Positions 43,761 to 55,170 of a stretch of 64,000 nucleotides of DNA are shown here, in pieces. The DNA is from Trichoplusia ni (taxonomy: Eukaryota > Arthropoda > Insecta > Lepidoptera > Noctuidae). The notes under the pieces are model-generated. The model was not told the DNA's origin and did not search any database. It worked only from the letters and a program-made list of their open reading frames with translations. Each line of letters begins with the position of its first letter. Within the stretch, counting starts at the first letter, position 1. Both the position numbers and the translations under genes were made by a program. The DNA lies in the NCBI RefSeq assembly GCF_003590095.1, contig NC_039490.1, forward strand, positions 10,061,834 through 10,125,833, in the 5' to 3' direction.

Positions 43761-44915
43761 AGCTGATTTTCGCATAACTACCAATCACCAAGATACAACT
43801 ATAAACTTCTAAAACTCCTAGCTTTGAAGATTCTGCGTGAAATTTTCGACCAGAAACTAGATCACTTTTTAATACAACCAACCTAGAACACAAAAATCTT
43901 CAACCCATGCTACCAATAACAAAAAAAATCATCAAATCGAATATTTTAAATACTTTCAGATCTCCAAAGTGTTAAAAAAAGTTAACAGTAGCACGCATGC
44001 TCGCTATTAACAACATTATGAACATCCATCATAGACTAAATGCTATTTTGACATCTGTCAAATTACGACAATATGGCCGCGCTCGTTTGACGTCCCGCGT
44101 TTGGTGCTACAGATAATAATACGATTCTTAATGGGTTAATGGTGTTGATATGGCTATTGTCTTTCCAGGGATAGGATAGATGGATTAAAAATAAATTTAA
44201 AATTGAAAGATTGTGAAATATTTCCTCTTTTGAAGAGTAAAGTTGAATTAAAGTTTATCATGTTTACAATTGGTCAAAAGTTAAGAGATGTCTTTAATGT
44301 CTTTAAACTTAATAATGGTCTAAGTATTATTTTTTTTTATTTGACCACAGTTTTTTTTGGATTGTTCCTAGTCATATTTTATCGAAATCGGATCATCCTT
44401 TTGCAATATATGGAATCTAGAGGCAGAGGATATTAAACTCGAATCCTCTTTTCAGACCTTACTTAAATTCTTTTAACCTTTACACTTGGATCAAATGTAT
44501 TCAGTTAGCCGGAGCGGTAACATCAACTGCTTTACCGAACAATAAATTAGTCAAAACCAAAAACAAGACAGTTACTTGTCTTAAACCTAATCAATCATAG
44601 ACAAAAATACTTTAAAAGATCCGAATCAAGATGATATCAGACTTAAAAAAATATAGAAAAATGTGAATAAAAAATCTCCAAGCCATTTATAATCATCAGT
44701 TTAAGATTTATCATTGCGCTATTAATTTAGGGGTAACAGCAAGTGTGAGGATTCCATACATCACGGTATAGAATTACAGGACGAGTACAGGGGCAGACGA
44801 GAGACGAATTTTTAGGAATGTCAAATTAGCTGTTAAATTTTGTTTTGAATATCGAAGAGTACATCATTGAAGTTTATTATTATTGAAAAAACGACTCCCA
44901 CAGTAAGACATCTAA
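43761..44915. other. inv: low-repeat intronic stretch
   Basis: No assigned transposon. ACAATATGGCCGCGCTCG at 44068-44085 is a Pho/YY1-like word beside TGACGTC. A 77-codon frame at 44203-44436 has a hydrophobic run but no known domain, and is not called as a gene. Confidence 0.3.
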
Positions 44916-44919
44916 TACT

Positions 44920-45035
44920 TGTGCCGCGCGGGGTTTCTCAAACTTTCTAGCCCCAGGACAAGCATTCGTGAATCACAAAAACGCTTATCTTAGGGATCGA
45001 AACCGCGACACATCGCGCGTAGCGTTTTAACGTCT
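44920..45035 (-). mobile_element. SINE-1, degraded
   Basis: GCGCGGGGTTTCTCAAAC, GACAAGCATTCGTGAATCAC and AGGGATCGAAACCGCGACAC (B box) are present, with an internal deletion and no A-box side. Confidence 0.55.
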
Positions 45036-45194
45036 CTAGTGGATTGGACTCAATTATTAATATTACCTATTGATAATTACTCACTCCCATCAAGAAAAGG
45101 AAGGAAGATTTTTTACGCAAATTGTAACAATTTCATAGACATTACATAAATATTATTGTCGAATTAATCATGACAGCTCTATTTTTCTAATACC

Positions 45195-45475
45195 TATCAT
45201 CATCGGCCTAGCCTTTTCCCAACTATTTTGGGGTCGGCTTCCAGTCCAACCGGTTTCAGCTAAGTAACAGTGTTTTACAAGGAGCGACTGCCTATCTGAC
45301 CTCCTCAACCCAGTTACCTGGGCAACACGACACCCCTTGGCTAGACTGGTTGTCAGACTTTTCAAGCTTCTGACTTCCTGTAACAACTGTCAAAGATGTA
45401 GGAATAACAGCCGGGACCCACAATTTAACGTGCCTTCCGAAACACGGAGGAACTCGTTATGACAAAGTTATTACA
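45195..45475 (-). mobile_element. SINE-5 copy
   Basis: ATCATCGGCCTAGCC starts the tail side; CCAGTCCAACCGGTTTCAGC, ACCTGGGCAACACGACACC and ACGTGCCTTCCGAAACACGG follow. The sub-type with CATCGG is shared with 61004-61365. The promoter end is cut. Confidence 0.75.
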
Positions 45476-46594
45476 TAATCAGGAAATACTTTTCAACATG
45501 TTTCTTCACAATGGTTTCTTTTATTCACTTACCTAATCCCTTTCTAATCCAAGTTTCATGTGTCGTCAGTATGTCGTTCGGGTGTACAGTGTCCGGTTAC
45601 CGCTGGTTCTAAAAATTAAGTCATCACTCACAACATTCTGTTAGTCTCTGGTTTTTTTTGTAAATGCCACGACGGACGATGTTATGTGGGATATCAAGAT
45701 ATTAAGTAATTTAATTAGACATTTTTTAAGAAAACTGACGCAAAAAGTGGTGATGTTATAAAAGTTTAATGAACCTGTCTGTTTGTGGCATCATAGCTCC
45801 CGAACGGATAGTTCGATTTCGATGTAGTTTGTTTTAGATTAAAGTTAATACTAAGGATGACTTACAATTAAAAAAATCTTACTCTATACCTACTATATTT
45901 AATTTAGATTTTAGAATTGTATTTACAGACAGACAAAATTTATTAAGACTAGGGTCGGGTAGGGTAGGTAAAATCAATTCGCAATACATTTTTGCAATTG
46001 GCAATATCAAACGGCAATAAATAGTAAGTATTCTATTTATCTATCTATTTTGAATAAGCATGAAAATGATTTATAAACTTAAATTAAGTTATATATCTTT
46101 CGATTGTAAGTCCTAATTTTCACTGCAATCCTTCTCATCCAAAAATTTCATACAAAAATCAATCAACTTTAGCATAAACCCATCCAAATGTCTTTTATAA
46201 TCCTTATTTTGACAGCGAACTCTTCAATGGAGAAAAAAACGAGCGTGTGACCGAGACAACGCTATTTGATAGACAGAGAAAGCACTACCCCACTCTTTGG
46301 GTGGTAAAATGACTCACGCGGATGATAGCAAATGGATTATTATTTTCTTTTTTAAACCACGTGTCAGCTTAATGGTCAAGTGGGTAACTAGTGAAAAAGT
46401 TGTTTGTGTATGTTAAGTAGCGGCTGCCGAGGTTTAGAAAGGGATGGGTGTGAAGTCATTGTTTGCGTTGTGGTTTTGAGACGATTGTTTGGTTAGTTTT
46501 TTGTTGCTAGGTAATGGAGTTTTTGTTGTAAATTATGGTGTCATTCGTATTTATATATTTGATTTAGTAAAAATCTGTTTACTATATAGAAATA
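45476..46594. other. inv: intronic DNA with a repeat scrap
   Basis: At 45765-45860, CTGTTTGTGGCATCATAGCT and CCCGAACGGATAG belong to the 31878-type repeat. The rest is AT-rich; CGAGCGTGTGACCGAGACAA near 46235 resembles one arm of the hairpin at 34163. No gene. Confidence 0.35.
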
Positions 46595-46863
46595 CTAGCT
46601 GACCCAGCAAACGTTGTTTTGCAGATTTTTTTTCTAGTTGTATGTATTTTTAATGCCACATTATAAAAAAATAAAAACTTAATATTTTAACTAATATTTT
46701 TTTAGTGTGAGCAACCCTTATCAATTAGGGGTATGAAAAATAGATGTTGTTCTATTCTCAGACCTACTGAATACGCATATAAAATTTGGTAAAAATCGGT
46801 TAAGCCGTTTTGGAGGAGTACGGTAACTAACATCGTGACACGGGAATTTTATATAGTAGAAGA
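46595..46863 (-). mobile_element. Hel-4 Helitron-like element, complete
   Basis: On the plus strand it runs A|CTAGCTGACCCAGCAAACG .. ATAGTAGAAGA|T. It contains GTGAGCAACCCTTATCAATT and AAGCCGTTTTGGAGGAGTAC. 269 bp with both Helitron-type termini. Confidence 0.78.
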
Positions 46864-47177
46864 TACTGTTTTAATAGTAAACTTCCGAATGAAGACCAAC
46901 ATTATTTCTTATAGCTCATTAACACTTGAATAGGAACGTAAGAATTAACTTAAGTGTAATATTTTACTAGAATGTCCACAAATCTGGTCTTCTTGGATAC
47001 TTAAAATTAAATAGGACACTTAAAATTTACTGAATCATAAACTTTTAACAAGTATAAAGCCCTATATAGAAAGTGTAAGTTGTCACGTCGAGAAAGAGAC
47101 ATATAATATTGCTGTCTCTGTTTGACGAAGTTAGTTGGTGTACTTTGATCTCGTTGCAACAAACTTTTATCTCTTTC

Positions 47178-47330
47178 TAAACCCAACGCAAAAGGAGGGT
47201 GTTATAAGTATGACGTGTCTGTCTGTCCATGGCACCGTAGCTAATGAACGGATTGACTGAATTCAATTTAGTTTATATTGTATTAAAGATGAATTAAGTG
47301 CGAGTATTCTTAGATATGCTTGATAAAAAT
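47178..47330. repeat. CCCCCGACGC-type repeat, partial
   Basis: AACCCAACGCAAAAGGAGGG, TGTTATAAGTATGACGTGTC and ATGGCACCGTAGCTAATG parallel 31878-32200. Confidence 0.45.
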
Positions 47331-47507
47331 CGGGAGACCCCTTCATAAGTTGTGGGGGATGAAAGTTTCTACTGCTGGTTTTAATTTTATTTTATCTGAT
47401 CTGTGTCTTTTAAAGCAAGATTATTGTACTGTAGAGGGATGGCGCTCTACACCGCGGATAGCGGTATCACCCTTCCACAACCATTATTATCTTCTTCCTC
47501 TTCTTAG

Positions 47508-47541
47508 ATATAGATAGATAGTAACTAGATAGATAGATATA
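47508..47541. repeat. (TAGA)n microsatellite
   Basis: TAGATATAGATAGATAG and ACTAGATAGATAGATATA, immediately upstream of a Hel-6 copy. Confidence 0.6.
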
Positions 47542-47544
47542 TAT

Positions 47545-47747
47545 AAAAATGAATTGCTGTTCGTTAGCTTCGCTAAAACTCGAGAACGGCTGAACCGATT
47601 TTGCTTATTTTGGTCTTGAAATATTCGTAAAAGACCAGGACAGGTTCAAACGGTGGTAAACTATGGAAAATTTGCAAAAAAATACTATTTTTGTCTGCAT
47701 TCTCATCATCGACTGTTAGGCGGTACGTAGTTCGCCGAGATAGCTAG
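47545..47747 (+). mobile_element. Hel-6 Helitron-like element
   Basis: ATGAATTGCTGTTCGTTAGC, ACGGCTGAACCGATTTTG and CATCGACTGTTAGGCGGTAC lead to the end CGCCGAGATAGCTAG|T. The 5' terminus is blurred by the microsatellite. A second copy is at 54137-54335. Confidence 0.6.
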
Positions 47748-48125
47748 TAAAACATAAAAAAAATCGTGGTAGGTGGGTAATGTGTTTGTAACAGGAAGTA
47801 AATCACCAATTTTAGAAATTATAGATAATATAATCTTTAAGCACGCACCGACATCACGTTTCAAACATCAAGCTTTTCAATCGTTATAGTTAAGGGTTTA
47901 ATTTTATAGTTAAGTGGGTTTTAAACAGGGTTTATGAAAGTTAAGAGATGAAATGTTAATACAAGTTGAACACCTGGGTAAAGATCATTTGTTATGAGTT
48001 TTAGTACGACTTGTAATGTCTCGCAATCTATTGTTTTATAATCTTTTGAAGATAAGATTGACACGTCATTTTGAATTAAAATCTTTACCTACACACCATT
48101 AGTAATACCTAGTATAGTTGTTAAA
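47748..48125. other. inv: intronic DNA, nothing recognised
   Basis: AT-rich sequence without a repeat core. Confidence 0.35.
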
Positions 48126-48129
48126 AAAA

Positions 48130-48297
48130 GAATCCCGCATTAAGGAATTAAAGTAGGGGTTTTCCAATCATTCAAGTCACATGCGCAAAGACACCCAGAC
48201 TCAGAACAAGCATTCGTGGATCACACAAATGCTAGTCATACGCGGGGATTGAAACCGCGACACGTCGCGCTCAGTGGGTTTGCCGTGGTGACCTCAA
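48130..48297 (-). mobile_element. SINE-1 copy, abutting SINE-4
   Basis: The tail AATCCCGCATTAAGGAATT leads to CACATGCGCAAAGACACCC, CGCGGGGATTGAAACCGCGA (B box) and TGGTGACCTCAACC, where SINE-1 stops and SINE-4 begins. Confidence 0.7.
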
Positions 48298-48301
48298 CCT
48301 G

Positions 48302-48545
48302 TCTATCTTCTCGTATAAGGAAGGTTTGAGCATTGATCACCACGCTAGCTCACTGCGGGTTGATGATTTCAGATTACAATCTTCGGTATCCAGGTTGCCT
48401 CACGAAGATTACCTTCACCGTTCTTTCAATAGTGTCGCGGAATAATTAGAAAGTAATTTTAAGAAGGTTAGATTGGTACTTTACCTACGTTGGGATTGAA
48501 CTCGAACCTCGTTCATACAAATCTAGGACCGCTTGCCACCACGAC
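48302..48545 (-). mobile_element. SINE-4 copy
   Basis: The body GAGCATTGATCACCACGCTA leads to CTCACGAAGATTACCTTCAC and GGGATTGAACTCGAACC (B box), then ACCGCTTGCCACCACGAC, the head. The RTE-like tail is missing, cut at the SINE-1 junction. Confidence 0.6.
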
Positions 48546-49620
48546 AATAGTTTTCAATTTGAATCGTCTGAATTATCAATATTGTGACTTTAATATAATT
48601 ATAATATCTTATGCCTCTGAAACGATCAGACCATTTGACTCAAAATCAAAAATATTTTGGTTTTTAGTTTTTGTCGATTAATATTTTGACCGTCTAAAGA
48701 TTTTTTGAAACACGAGTAAAGCCAGGTAATTAAGTTAGTCATAACATAACAGTGTTGTAGTGAGTCATGTAATAACCTTATATTATATAGCATTTAGTCT
48801 GAGGTATCAGTAACTCAGTAGAAATTCTTTTGGTAGTCTGACGACTAATTCCAATTCGATTCACTGTGTGCTTAAATTTGATGATTCAATCTCAGTTCAG
48901 GGTACCGTGCATGGTTTTTGGTGAACGTAAAACCTTTTCTGTATTTGTTTTTAAGTTTTAATTAATTGTTTGTGTTTAAATTATGTGATTTTTTGTTGTG
49001 GAATCAAATTTTGTTTTCCAAAATTTAGTATTATTATGACACTACTCAGTAATTTAAAAATGGTTATCTGTTTCAACCTTTTTCTAGCCATTTATACCAC
49101 ATAGCCAGTAAATATTTTAAGCTCTATTGTAAAAGAATATCCCTTCTTTTTGGTAAGACGGTAAGCGTATACCTAGACTACGCTAATTTTAAAAAAAATC
49201 CGAGAAATTCAAAAGTATGTAATGGCGAAATACACCATCAACGTAACTAATTAACAAAATTCAAAATCTGACTTCATTGTAACCTCCTAGGTACCATCTC
49301 AAAATCTTTAAAAATAATGTTGAAATAAAATATCTCTCTGGTAACTGGTTCCGTACGATAAAGTTTTAAAGTCAAGTTAATTAAGCGCCGCTCACGGTAT
49401 CCAAGTTTATGCATGACTAAACTATTGTTATTAGTGATTTTTTGTCTGTACGTACACCCCGTGACTAATGAACGCAAATTTTTATATTGCTATTAATTTG
49501 GCTAGGTTTTTTTTGTCTTTTTGTGTTGCTAACTTCATTATTTGTAATTATAGTGTAAAATATATTTAGATAGAAATATGGTTTTACTATGAGAACATGG
49601 AGTTGGGACAGACACTTGGC
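48546..49620. other. inv: low-repeat intronic stretch
   Basis: No transposon assigned. AAGCGCCGCTCACGG near 49384 matches words at 34995 (AAGCGCCGCTCACCG), a short shared motif of unknown origin. No exon seen. Confidence 0.3.
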
Positions 49621-49622
49621 TA

Positions 49623-49765
49623 CTAGCTCACGGGAACATGAATCGGGAGAAAATAAAACCTGTGATAATCCAAGTTATAAACTATCTGTATACCAAATTT
49701 CGTCCAATTCCATTCAGTGGTTTTCCCGTGAAAGAGTAACAACCATACTTACAAACAGACAAAGT
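49623..49765 (-). mobile_element. Hel-3, 5' side worn
   Basis: On the plus strand it starts A|CTAGCTCACGGGAACATG. AACTATCTGTATACCAAATT and TTCAGTGGTTTTCCCGTG follow. The TC end is not preserved. Confidence 0.55.
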
Positions 49766-50281
49766 ATGTATGGTATTTTCATTCCCTGTATTTATCCATA
49801 CTTATAATAAAGAGACTACAGTTTATGTATTTGTGACATTGTATTTTGCGAAGTTGACTCATAGTACACACCTTGAGCAAAATTGATGAAAAACGGTCTA
49901 GTAGTTTAGGAGTCCGCCGGGGACAAACAACGAGACGCGTAATTTTTTATTTAGTAAAATAATTAAACAAGCAAAACTAGATGTTTTGTTTATATTTTAT
50001 TGTATTTTTTTCCTTATACACTCTCTGCTCTTTATTGACATTTTGAATTATTTGTAAACGGTTTTTTACGCAATAAGGAATGTGGGAAGCTATTTTTATA
50101 ATAGTTGTAGTTTTATAATTACTGATATTTTGTGTTTATAGTCTCCCATCTATATTGGAGTTACTTATGGAGTTTCTTGCCGGTTCTACTCTATAAGAAT
50201 GAAATTTTGGAACTGAACAACTAGAGTCGTTGAAATGAAATAATTTATTCTGTCAATAGAATATATCTCTATACATCTATA

Positions 50282-50536
50282 TCTATATTACTAATATATA
50301 AAGCTGAAGAGTTTGTTTGTTTGAACGCGCTAATCTCAGTAACTACTGGTCCAAATTGAAAAATTCTTTTTGTGTTGAATAGACCATTCATCGAGGAAGG
50401 CTTTAGGCTATAAGCCATCACGCTGCGACTAATAGGAGCTAAGATACAATGGAAAATGTGAAAAAAACCGGTCAGTTATACCTAAATCATAACTTATATC
50501 TTCTACCCACGGGGACGAAGTAGCGGGCAACAGCTA
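50282..50536 (+). mobile_element. Hel-1 Helitron-like element, complete
   Basis: The junctions are ATA|TCTATATTACTAATATA and GGGCAACAGCTAG|T. It contains GAACGCGCTAATCTCAGTA and CGCTGCGACTAATAGGAG. 255 bp. Confidence 0.75.
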
Positions 50537-51095
50537 GTCACTTATACACGTCTTTTTTGAGAACTCTTGAGTCGACATTTCCTATCTGAATATTATTGTA
50601 ACGGTTTTAAGGCGCCTGGAAATCGGCCCACGTGAAATAAAAGCTTTGAATTTTAGGCCTCTAAGTGTGTTGCCTAACTTGGACTACTAATGTGCTCATT
50701 ATTATCTTGTTGTTTAACGCATTTGTTAAAAGTCATGGTCTCCCATCTGTATTTTAGGCCTCGATGTTTATTGCTTATCGTTCACTATTAATACTCTAAT
50801 CATTATCTTGGAGATTAAGACCTTGAGAACGAGAAATTGAGAGGTTGAGTAAACGATGAATTTCTGTCAAGAAATTAGATCATTTCTTTTTTCTCCTTCT
50901 TTTTCCAAACGCCTCTGTCTTTTACAATTTTCAATTTTGGTATGTAGGTAGTTGACACCTTGGATTAATTAACACATACGCTTTATTTTATCCGACTGCA
51001 TTAAATGGTAATATTGTTAAAGCTAGGTATAACCTATGTACACGCGAACGAAGCCGTGAGAAAGAGCTAGTTACAAATATACAAAATAATATAAT
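50537..51095. other. inv: intronic DNA with a Helitron-end scrap
   Basis: CGCGAACGAAGCCGTGAG..GAGCTAGTT at 51042-51073 is a Helitron-like 3' end without a body. No gene seen. Confidence 0.4.
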
Positions 51096-51097
51096 TA

Positions 51098-51248
51098 AAA
51101 GCTGTTCCAGCAATCGTTGTTTTGCCATACAGGGCAATTTCCGATTCCCAGGACTACCGTATACGTTGGTACACAAAATTTCATAAAAATCGGTTTAGTC
51201 GTTTCGGAGAAGTTCAATTTCGTACACAATGATACGGGAATTTTATTT
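51098..51248 (-). mobile_element. Hel-4, ends worn
   Basis: GCAATCGTTGTTTTGCCATA, GGTACACAAAATTTCATAA and ATGATACGGGAATTTTATTT show the Hel-4 order. Neither terminus is intact. Confidence 0.55.
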
Positions 51249-52595
51249 ATTTATGCTATTCAATTACTATTACTTCAACACCTTCTTACCCAGTAGTTAA
51301 ATCAATGGGAATCGAACTTAGGACACGCAATCACAAAGGTCATTGGTTGCTAAGGTTAAGTAGAGACAGGTTGACCAACCTACACACAGACACACAAACA
51401 GACAGACAGACAAAAAGAAAACGGCGGAAGATATCTCAATTAGTTCTCACAAACATCTTCAAATAGATAACCTATTAACAAGCGAAAATATACCTTAAAT
51501 CCCACGTCATAAGATACGAAACCTAATAAAGCAAGCCCACATATTAAAGCCAAGAATAAAATCCTTTCAAATCCCTCAAAAATAAAAATAAACTTTAACA
51601 TCTTTCGAATAAAGTTGAAATTTGCTTGTACGGATTAACATAAAGAAGGCCCAGTAATATGTTATGCAAATACATGACTTATTAACATAGGAATAAAGTG
51701 TGTTTTGCCTTGTAATGATGCAAGTACGCGGGCAGTCGGGCTTGAAATGTTTTGGTGACATGAGCGAACGGCGATGGAACAGAAAGCTATGGAGACGTGT
51801 GATTTATTTTGGATACCTTATAAAATTCAAATATAGGGAAGGAAAGTGATCGTATTTTTTTTAAATAATTTTGAGTGGGTTATATTTATTAAGAGTTGTC
51901 TGTTAAGAGTACTTTTGTGTTTAAATATATTTAATGTAAGAAACGAGAACGAGCTTTATAAGAACACACTAACACATTTTTTTGTGATGACGAAATAATA
52001 ATATGTTGCTTACTTTAAACGAAATTGCGCGTTTATTATGAAATACTAACACAGTCACCAAAAAAAAATCGCAAAAAGTTAATATTTGTGACACCTTTAT
52101 ACCTCACTTCCAAACTAGATCAAACTACTTATGATAATGATTTCTAATAATTTACAACTTTAAAACATTAAAATAAAATAAAACATCATAGCTACCTATC
52201 CAATAAACAACCCCGTCAAGAATTAACTTACTTTACTCATAGCTAAAAAAAGATTCAAATTTTTACACAAAAAAAAAATACCTTCCAGAATATTTAGCCC
52301 TATCACGTCTCCTTACCACCATCCCGTGGGTGGTCGGCCACCCAACGACTAGTGCTTTCGCGTTGTTTGTAAGCGCTTCAAATTAGGCGCTGCCATTCCT
52401 TATACCTAATTCTGGTAACATTCAAGCTAGTTAGAAAAGGAGGTGGGCAGACTAGGTGGTTAAGTGTAACTTAGATTTGAGTAGCCGTCACACTTCACAG
52501 CCTTCACTTATGAAGAGATATGAGAAGAAGTAAAATTAGTAGCCATCACTTAAGAAGAGATATTAATTAAAATTATTTCTTCATTGTCGTAAGAT
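51249..52595. other. inv: low-repeat intronic stretch
   Basis: A CAGACACA/CAGACAGA simple run lies at about 51388-51415. A GC-richer patch, ACCATCCCGTGGGTGGTCGG, is near 52320. No repeat core or exon is recognised. Confidence 0.3.
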
Positions 52596-52597
52596 AC

Positions 52598-52745
52598 CAG
52601 TGAAAAACGGTGAAGGAAAACATCGTGAGGAAACCTGGACTACAAATATTGGAATCTGAAATCGCCCGCAGTGAGCTAGCGTGGTGATCTATGCTCAGAC
52701 CTTCCATATACGGGAAGAGGCCTATGCCCAGCAGTGGGACGTCTA
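52598..52745 (+). mobile_element. SINE-4, head truncated
   Basis: AACGGTGAAGGAAAACATCG, ATCGCCCGCAGTGAGCTAGC and the RTE-like tail GAAGAGGCCTATGCCCAGCA are well preserved. The tRNA-like head is missing. Confidence 0.7.
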
Positions 52746-53204
52746 ATATAAAAGCCTGGTATTGAACTCAACGTCACACAATTTTATATTACATCATTCT
52801 TATTACCGATTTGACAGCCTCTCTAGCTGAATTTCATTTCTACAATCTAAAAATTAGATAACCCTCAAATATATGGAAATTGACATTAGTTTTCAATAAG
52901 TCACGCGACCTTGACCTGTCATATCCATACATACGAAATGTCACCTGTATCTAGAGAGATGTCATGATCATAACTTTCCAAAATCATCGTTATATGTTCA
53001 ACAATTAACGCAGAATTGTTAAACAAACGCACACATATTGCAGTTAATAAGAGGGATATTTTAATAAGAGTATTGTACTATTTTTAACGGACCGCACCCA
53101 AAGCGGAAAGAGCTGAGTTTATTTTTAGAACCGTAAATTAATAACTATTGGTTTAACTGGCATAATTAAAAACAATATGCGTAGATTAAAATACTGTCAT
53201 TTCA

Positions 53205-53345
53205 ATTTACTGATCAATGCTCGTTCTCTGTATGAGAGGCCTGCAGTGGGACAGTTACAGGCTGGTTATTAACAGTTTCGGTAATGGCGCCCCACCGTGG
53301 GGCAGCTCACAAGCGTGGTGATCAATGCTCGTTTTCTGTATAACG
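53205..53345. repeat. Rep-C copy
   Basis: GATCAATGCTCGTTCTCTGT, GGCCTGCAGTGGGACAGTTA, GGTAATGGCGCCCCACCGTG and a second GATCAATGCTCG match 2937-3085 closely. Confidence 0.6.
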
Positions 53346-54130
53346 TACACGGGTCAGATTAAGACTTTATAATTTTAACTTTATAGTTTACTTTAATATA
53401 AGCTTCCTAATGATCTGATATAGTGGTGAATTTCAAAAGTAAAATTTTTGCCATGCCTTTGTTAAAACAACATTTTTGTTAATTAAATAATTATTTAAAA
53501 ACGGTACGGTATTGACTTTATTGGTACTGCACCTGGATTACTTGATTACTTTAATTTATTTAATTGCTTTTGTCGAAAGATGATAATTGGGGTTTTTACC
53601 TTATCGAAAATGAAGGACTAGCTCTTGCATGTGACTTCGTTTGCAAAGAATATATAGTAAAATAAATCATCGATAAATTTCGTAGACTATTTGTGTACTT
53701 ACTACTTGAAAGATCTACATAACTATCACTATCATTGAAAAATAAGAAGACGCATCAGAATCGGTTCATGCGTTTAGTCACTACACAAGACATGGACACG
53801 AAAAACTCACAATAACCGTTTTTTCGCTCGAAATTAATGAGCACAATTTAAAATTTCATAAAAATGTTGCAGAAATAATCTTTGATTTAAACAAAAGCGG
53901 TCTTCATTACATTTTAAAGTTGTATAAATTCTTTCAAAACAAGTTTATTGTACAGTTTAATCGCAATATTCACGACTTTTAAATTTATTAGGGCGGCTTG
54001 TATTGCCGTGTAATTAAACAATATAACTTATTTATTAAAACGTTTTGGATACAAAGACTTTTTTGCGACGTTTATTGTAAGATGTTTTAATTTGGTATAT
54101 TAAGGAAATATATTGTAGTTTTATTTAATA
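53346..54130. other. inv: AT-rich intronic DNA
   Basis: No repeat core or exon recognised. Confidence 0.35.
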
Positions 54131-54136
54131 TTTTTG

Positions 54137-54335
54137 AAAATGAATTGCTGTTCGTTAGTCTCGCTAAAACTCTAAAACGGCTAAACCGATTTGGTTTATT
54201 TTAGTCTTGAAATATTCGTGGAAATCCAGGGAAGAATTAAGTGCAACTTTTCCATATTTATAAAATATGGAAAAGTTGCAAAGAAAATGTATTTTGTTCT
54301 GCATGATTATCATCGACTGTTAGGCGGTACGTATT
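54137..54335 (+). mobile_element. Hel-6, 3' truncated, with a perfect hairpin
   Basis: ATGAATTGCTGTTCGTTAGT, GGCTAAACCGATTTGGTTT and CATCGACTGTTAGGCGGTAC match 47545-47747. Inside, an 18-bp perfect inverted repeat with a 3-nt loop spans 54242-54280; its right arm is normal Hel-6 sequence. Confidence 0.6.
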
Positions 54336-54355
54336 TAATAAATATTTCGAGTAAA

Positions 54356-54445
54356 TGATGCAACGGTTCATGATTAAGGACTCCGGTTGGGTCCGAAACT
54401 AGTCGGGCAATCCCGATAAATACGCGTGAGTAAACCATTGCCTCA
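54356..54445 (-). repeat. Rep-B copy, inverted
   Basis: CGGTTCATGATTAAGGACTC, GGTCCGAAACTAGTCGGGC and ATAAATACGCGTGAGTAAAC are the reverse of 77-200, beginning with a direct ATGATGCAACGGTT. Confidence 0.6.
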
Positions 54446-54990
54446 TTAAGCAATCATTGTGTAAACTTAGCTGTTATAAAGCTCGCACAAATAACACCAC
54501 TACCCTCCATTTCCTGCTTTTTTATAACATCCTTTAATTCTAACCTCTTTGCCTTAAATTGTATAAAACTCAAAAATGTAACTTAATCCAAATTAACATA
54601 ATGAGTGAATAAGAAATAAAATTATTAATTGGTATAAAAAATCCAAAATGGCGACGTTTGATGAAGCAATTACTGTCAGTTCGTATAATTTATGATTACT
54701 CTGTTTTATAACATTTGCATATGGATGTGTTTTGATGTGTGGGATGTGTATGGTATGTTAGTATGGTAAACAGATTTGTTGGATGACGAAACGAATTATA
54801 AATGCTAAAGGTCTGTAGTGTTTGTATGTATGTTGCTCTTTTGCGCTGAACAAGTTGACCGAATTTGATGAAATTTGGTATGGAGGTAGATGAGACTGTC
54901 GATTTAAGGTTTTGAAAGTAGCTTATAAAATGACATCATATGAATGTCTGGTTCGGCACAGGCCTCTTGTTATAAAAATAAGAATACTAT
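54446..54990. other. inv: intronic DNA with a Pho/YY1-like site
   Basis: CCAAAATGGCGACG lies at 54643-54656. A Helitron-like body scrap (GATGAAATTTGGTATGGAGG) lies near 54867. No gene. Confidence 0.35.
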
Positions 54991-54995
54991 CAACA

Positions 54996-55165
54996 AACCC
55001 ACAGCCCGCAATGTGTAGCACCTTCGACCCCGTGCAGGACAATCATTTGTGTGATCCACGAATGCTTGTTCTGAGTCTCGGTGTCTTTGTGCATGTGACT
55101 TGAACGTTTGTGAAACTCCAGCGACACAAGGATTTAATTCCTTAGTGCGGGAGTCGTTTTTCTTA
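54996..55165 (+). mobile_element. SINE-1, head truncated
   Basis: AACAAACCCACAGCCCGCAA leads to CACCTTCGACCCCGTGCAGG (worn B box), ATCCACGAATGCTTGTTCTG and the tail TTAGTGCGGGAGTCGTTTTT. Confidence 0.65.
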
Positions 55166-55170
55166 TATTG

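Noticed and set aside
44203..44436. 77-codon frame with a hydrophobic stretch
   Set aside because: Low-complexity AT-rich codons, no splice context or homologous domain recognised. Not enough to call a gene.
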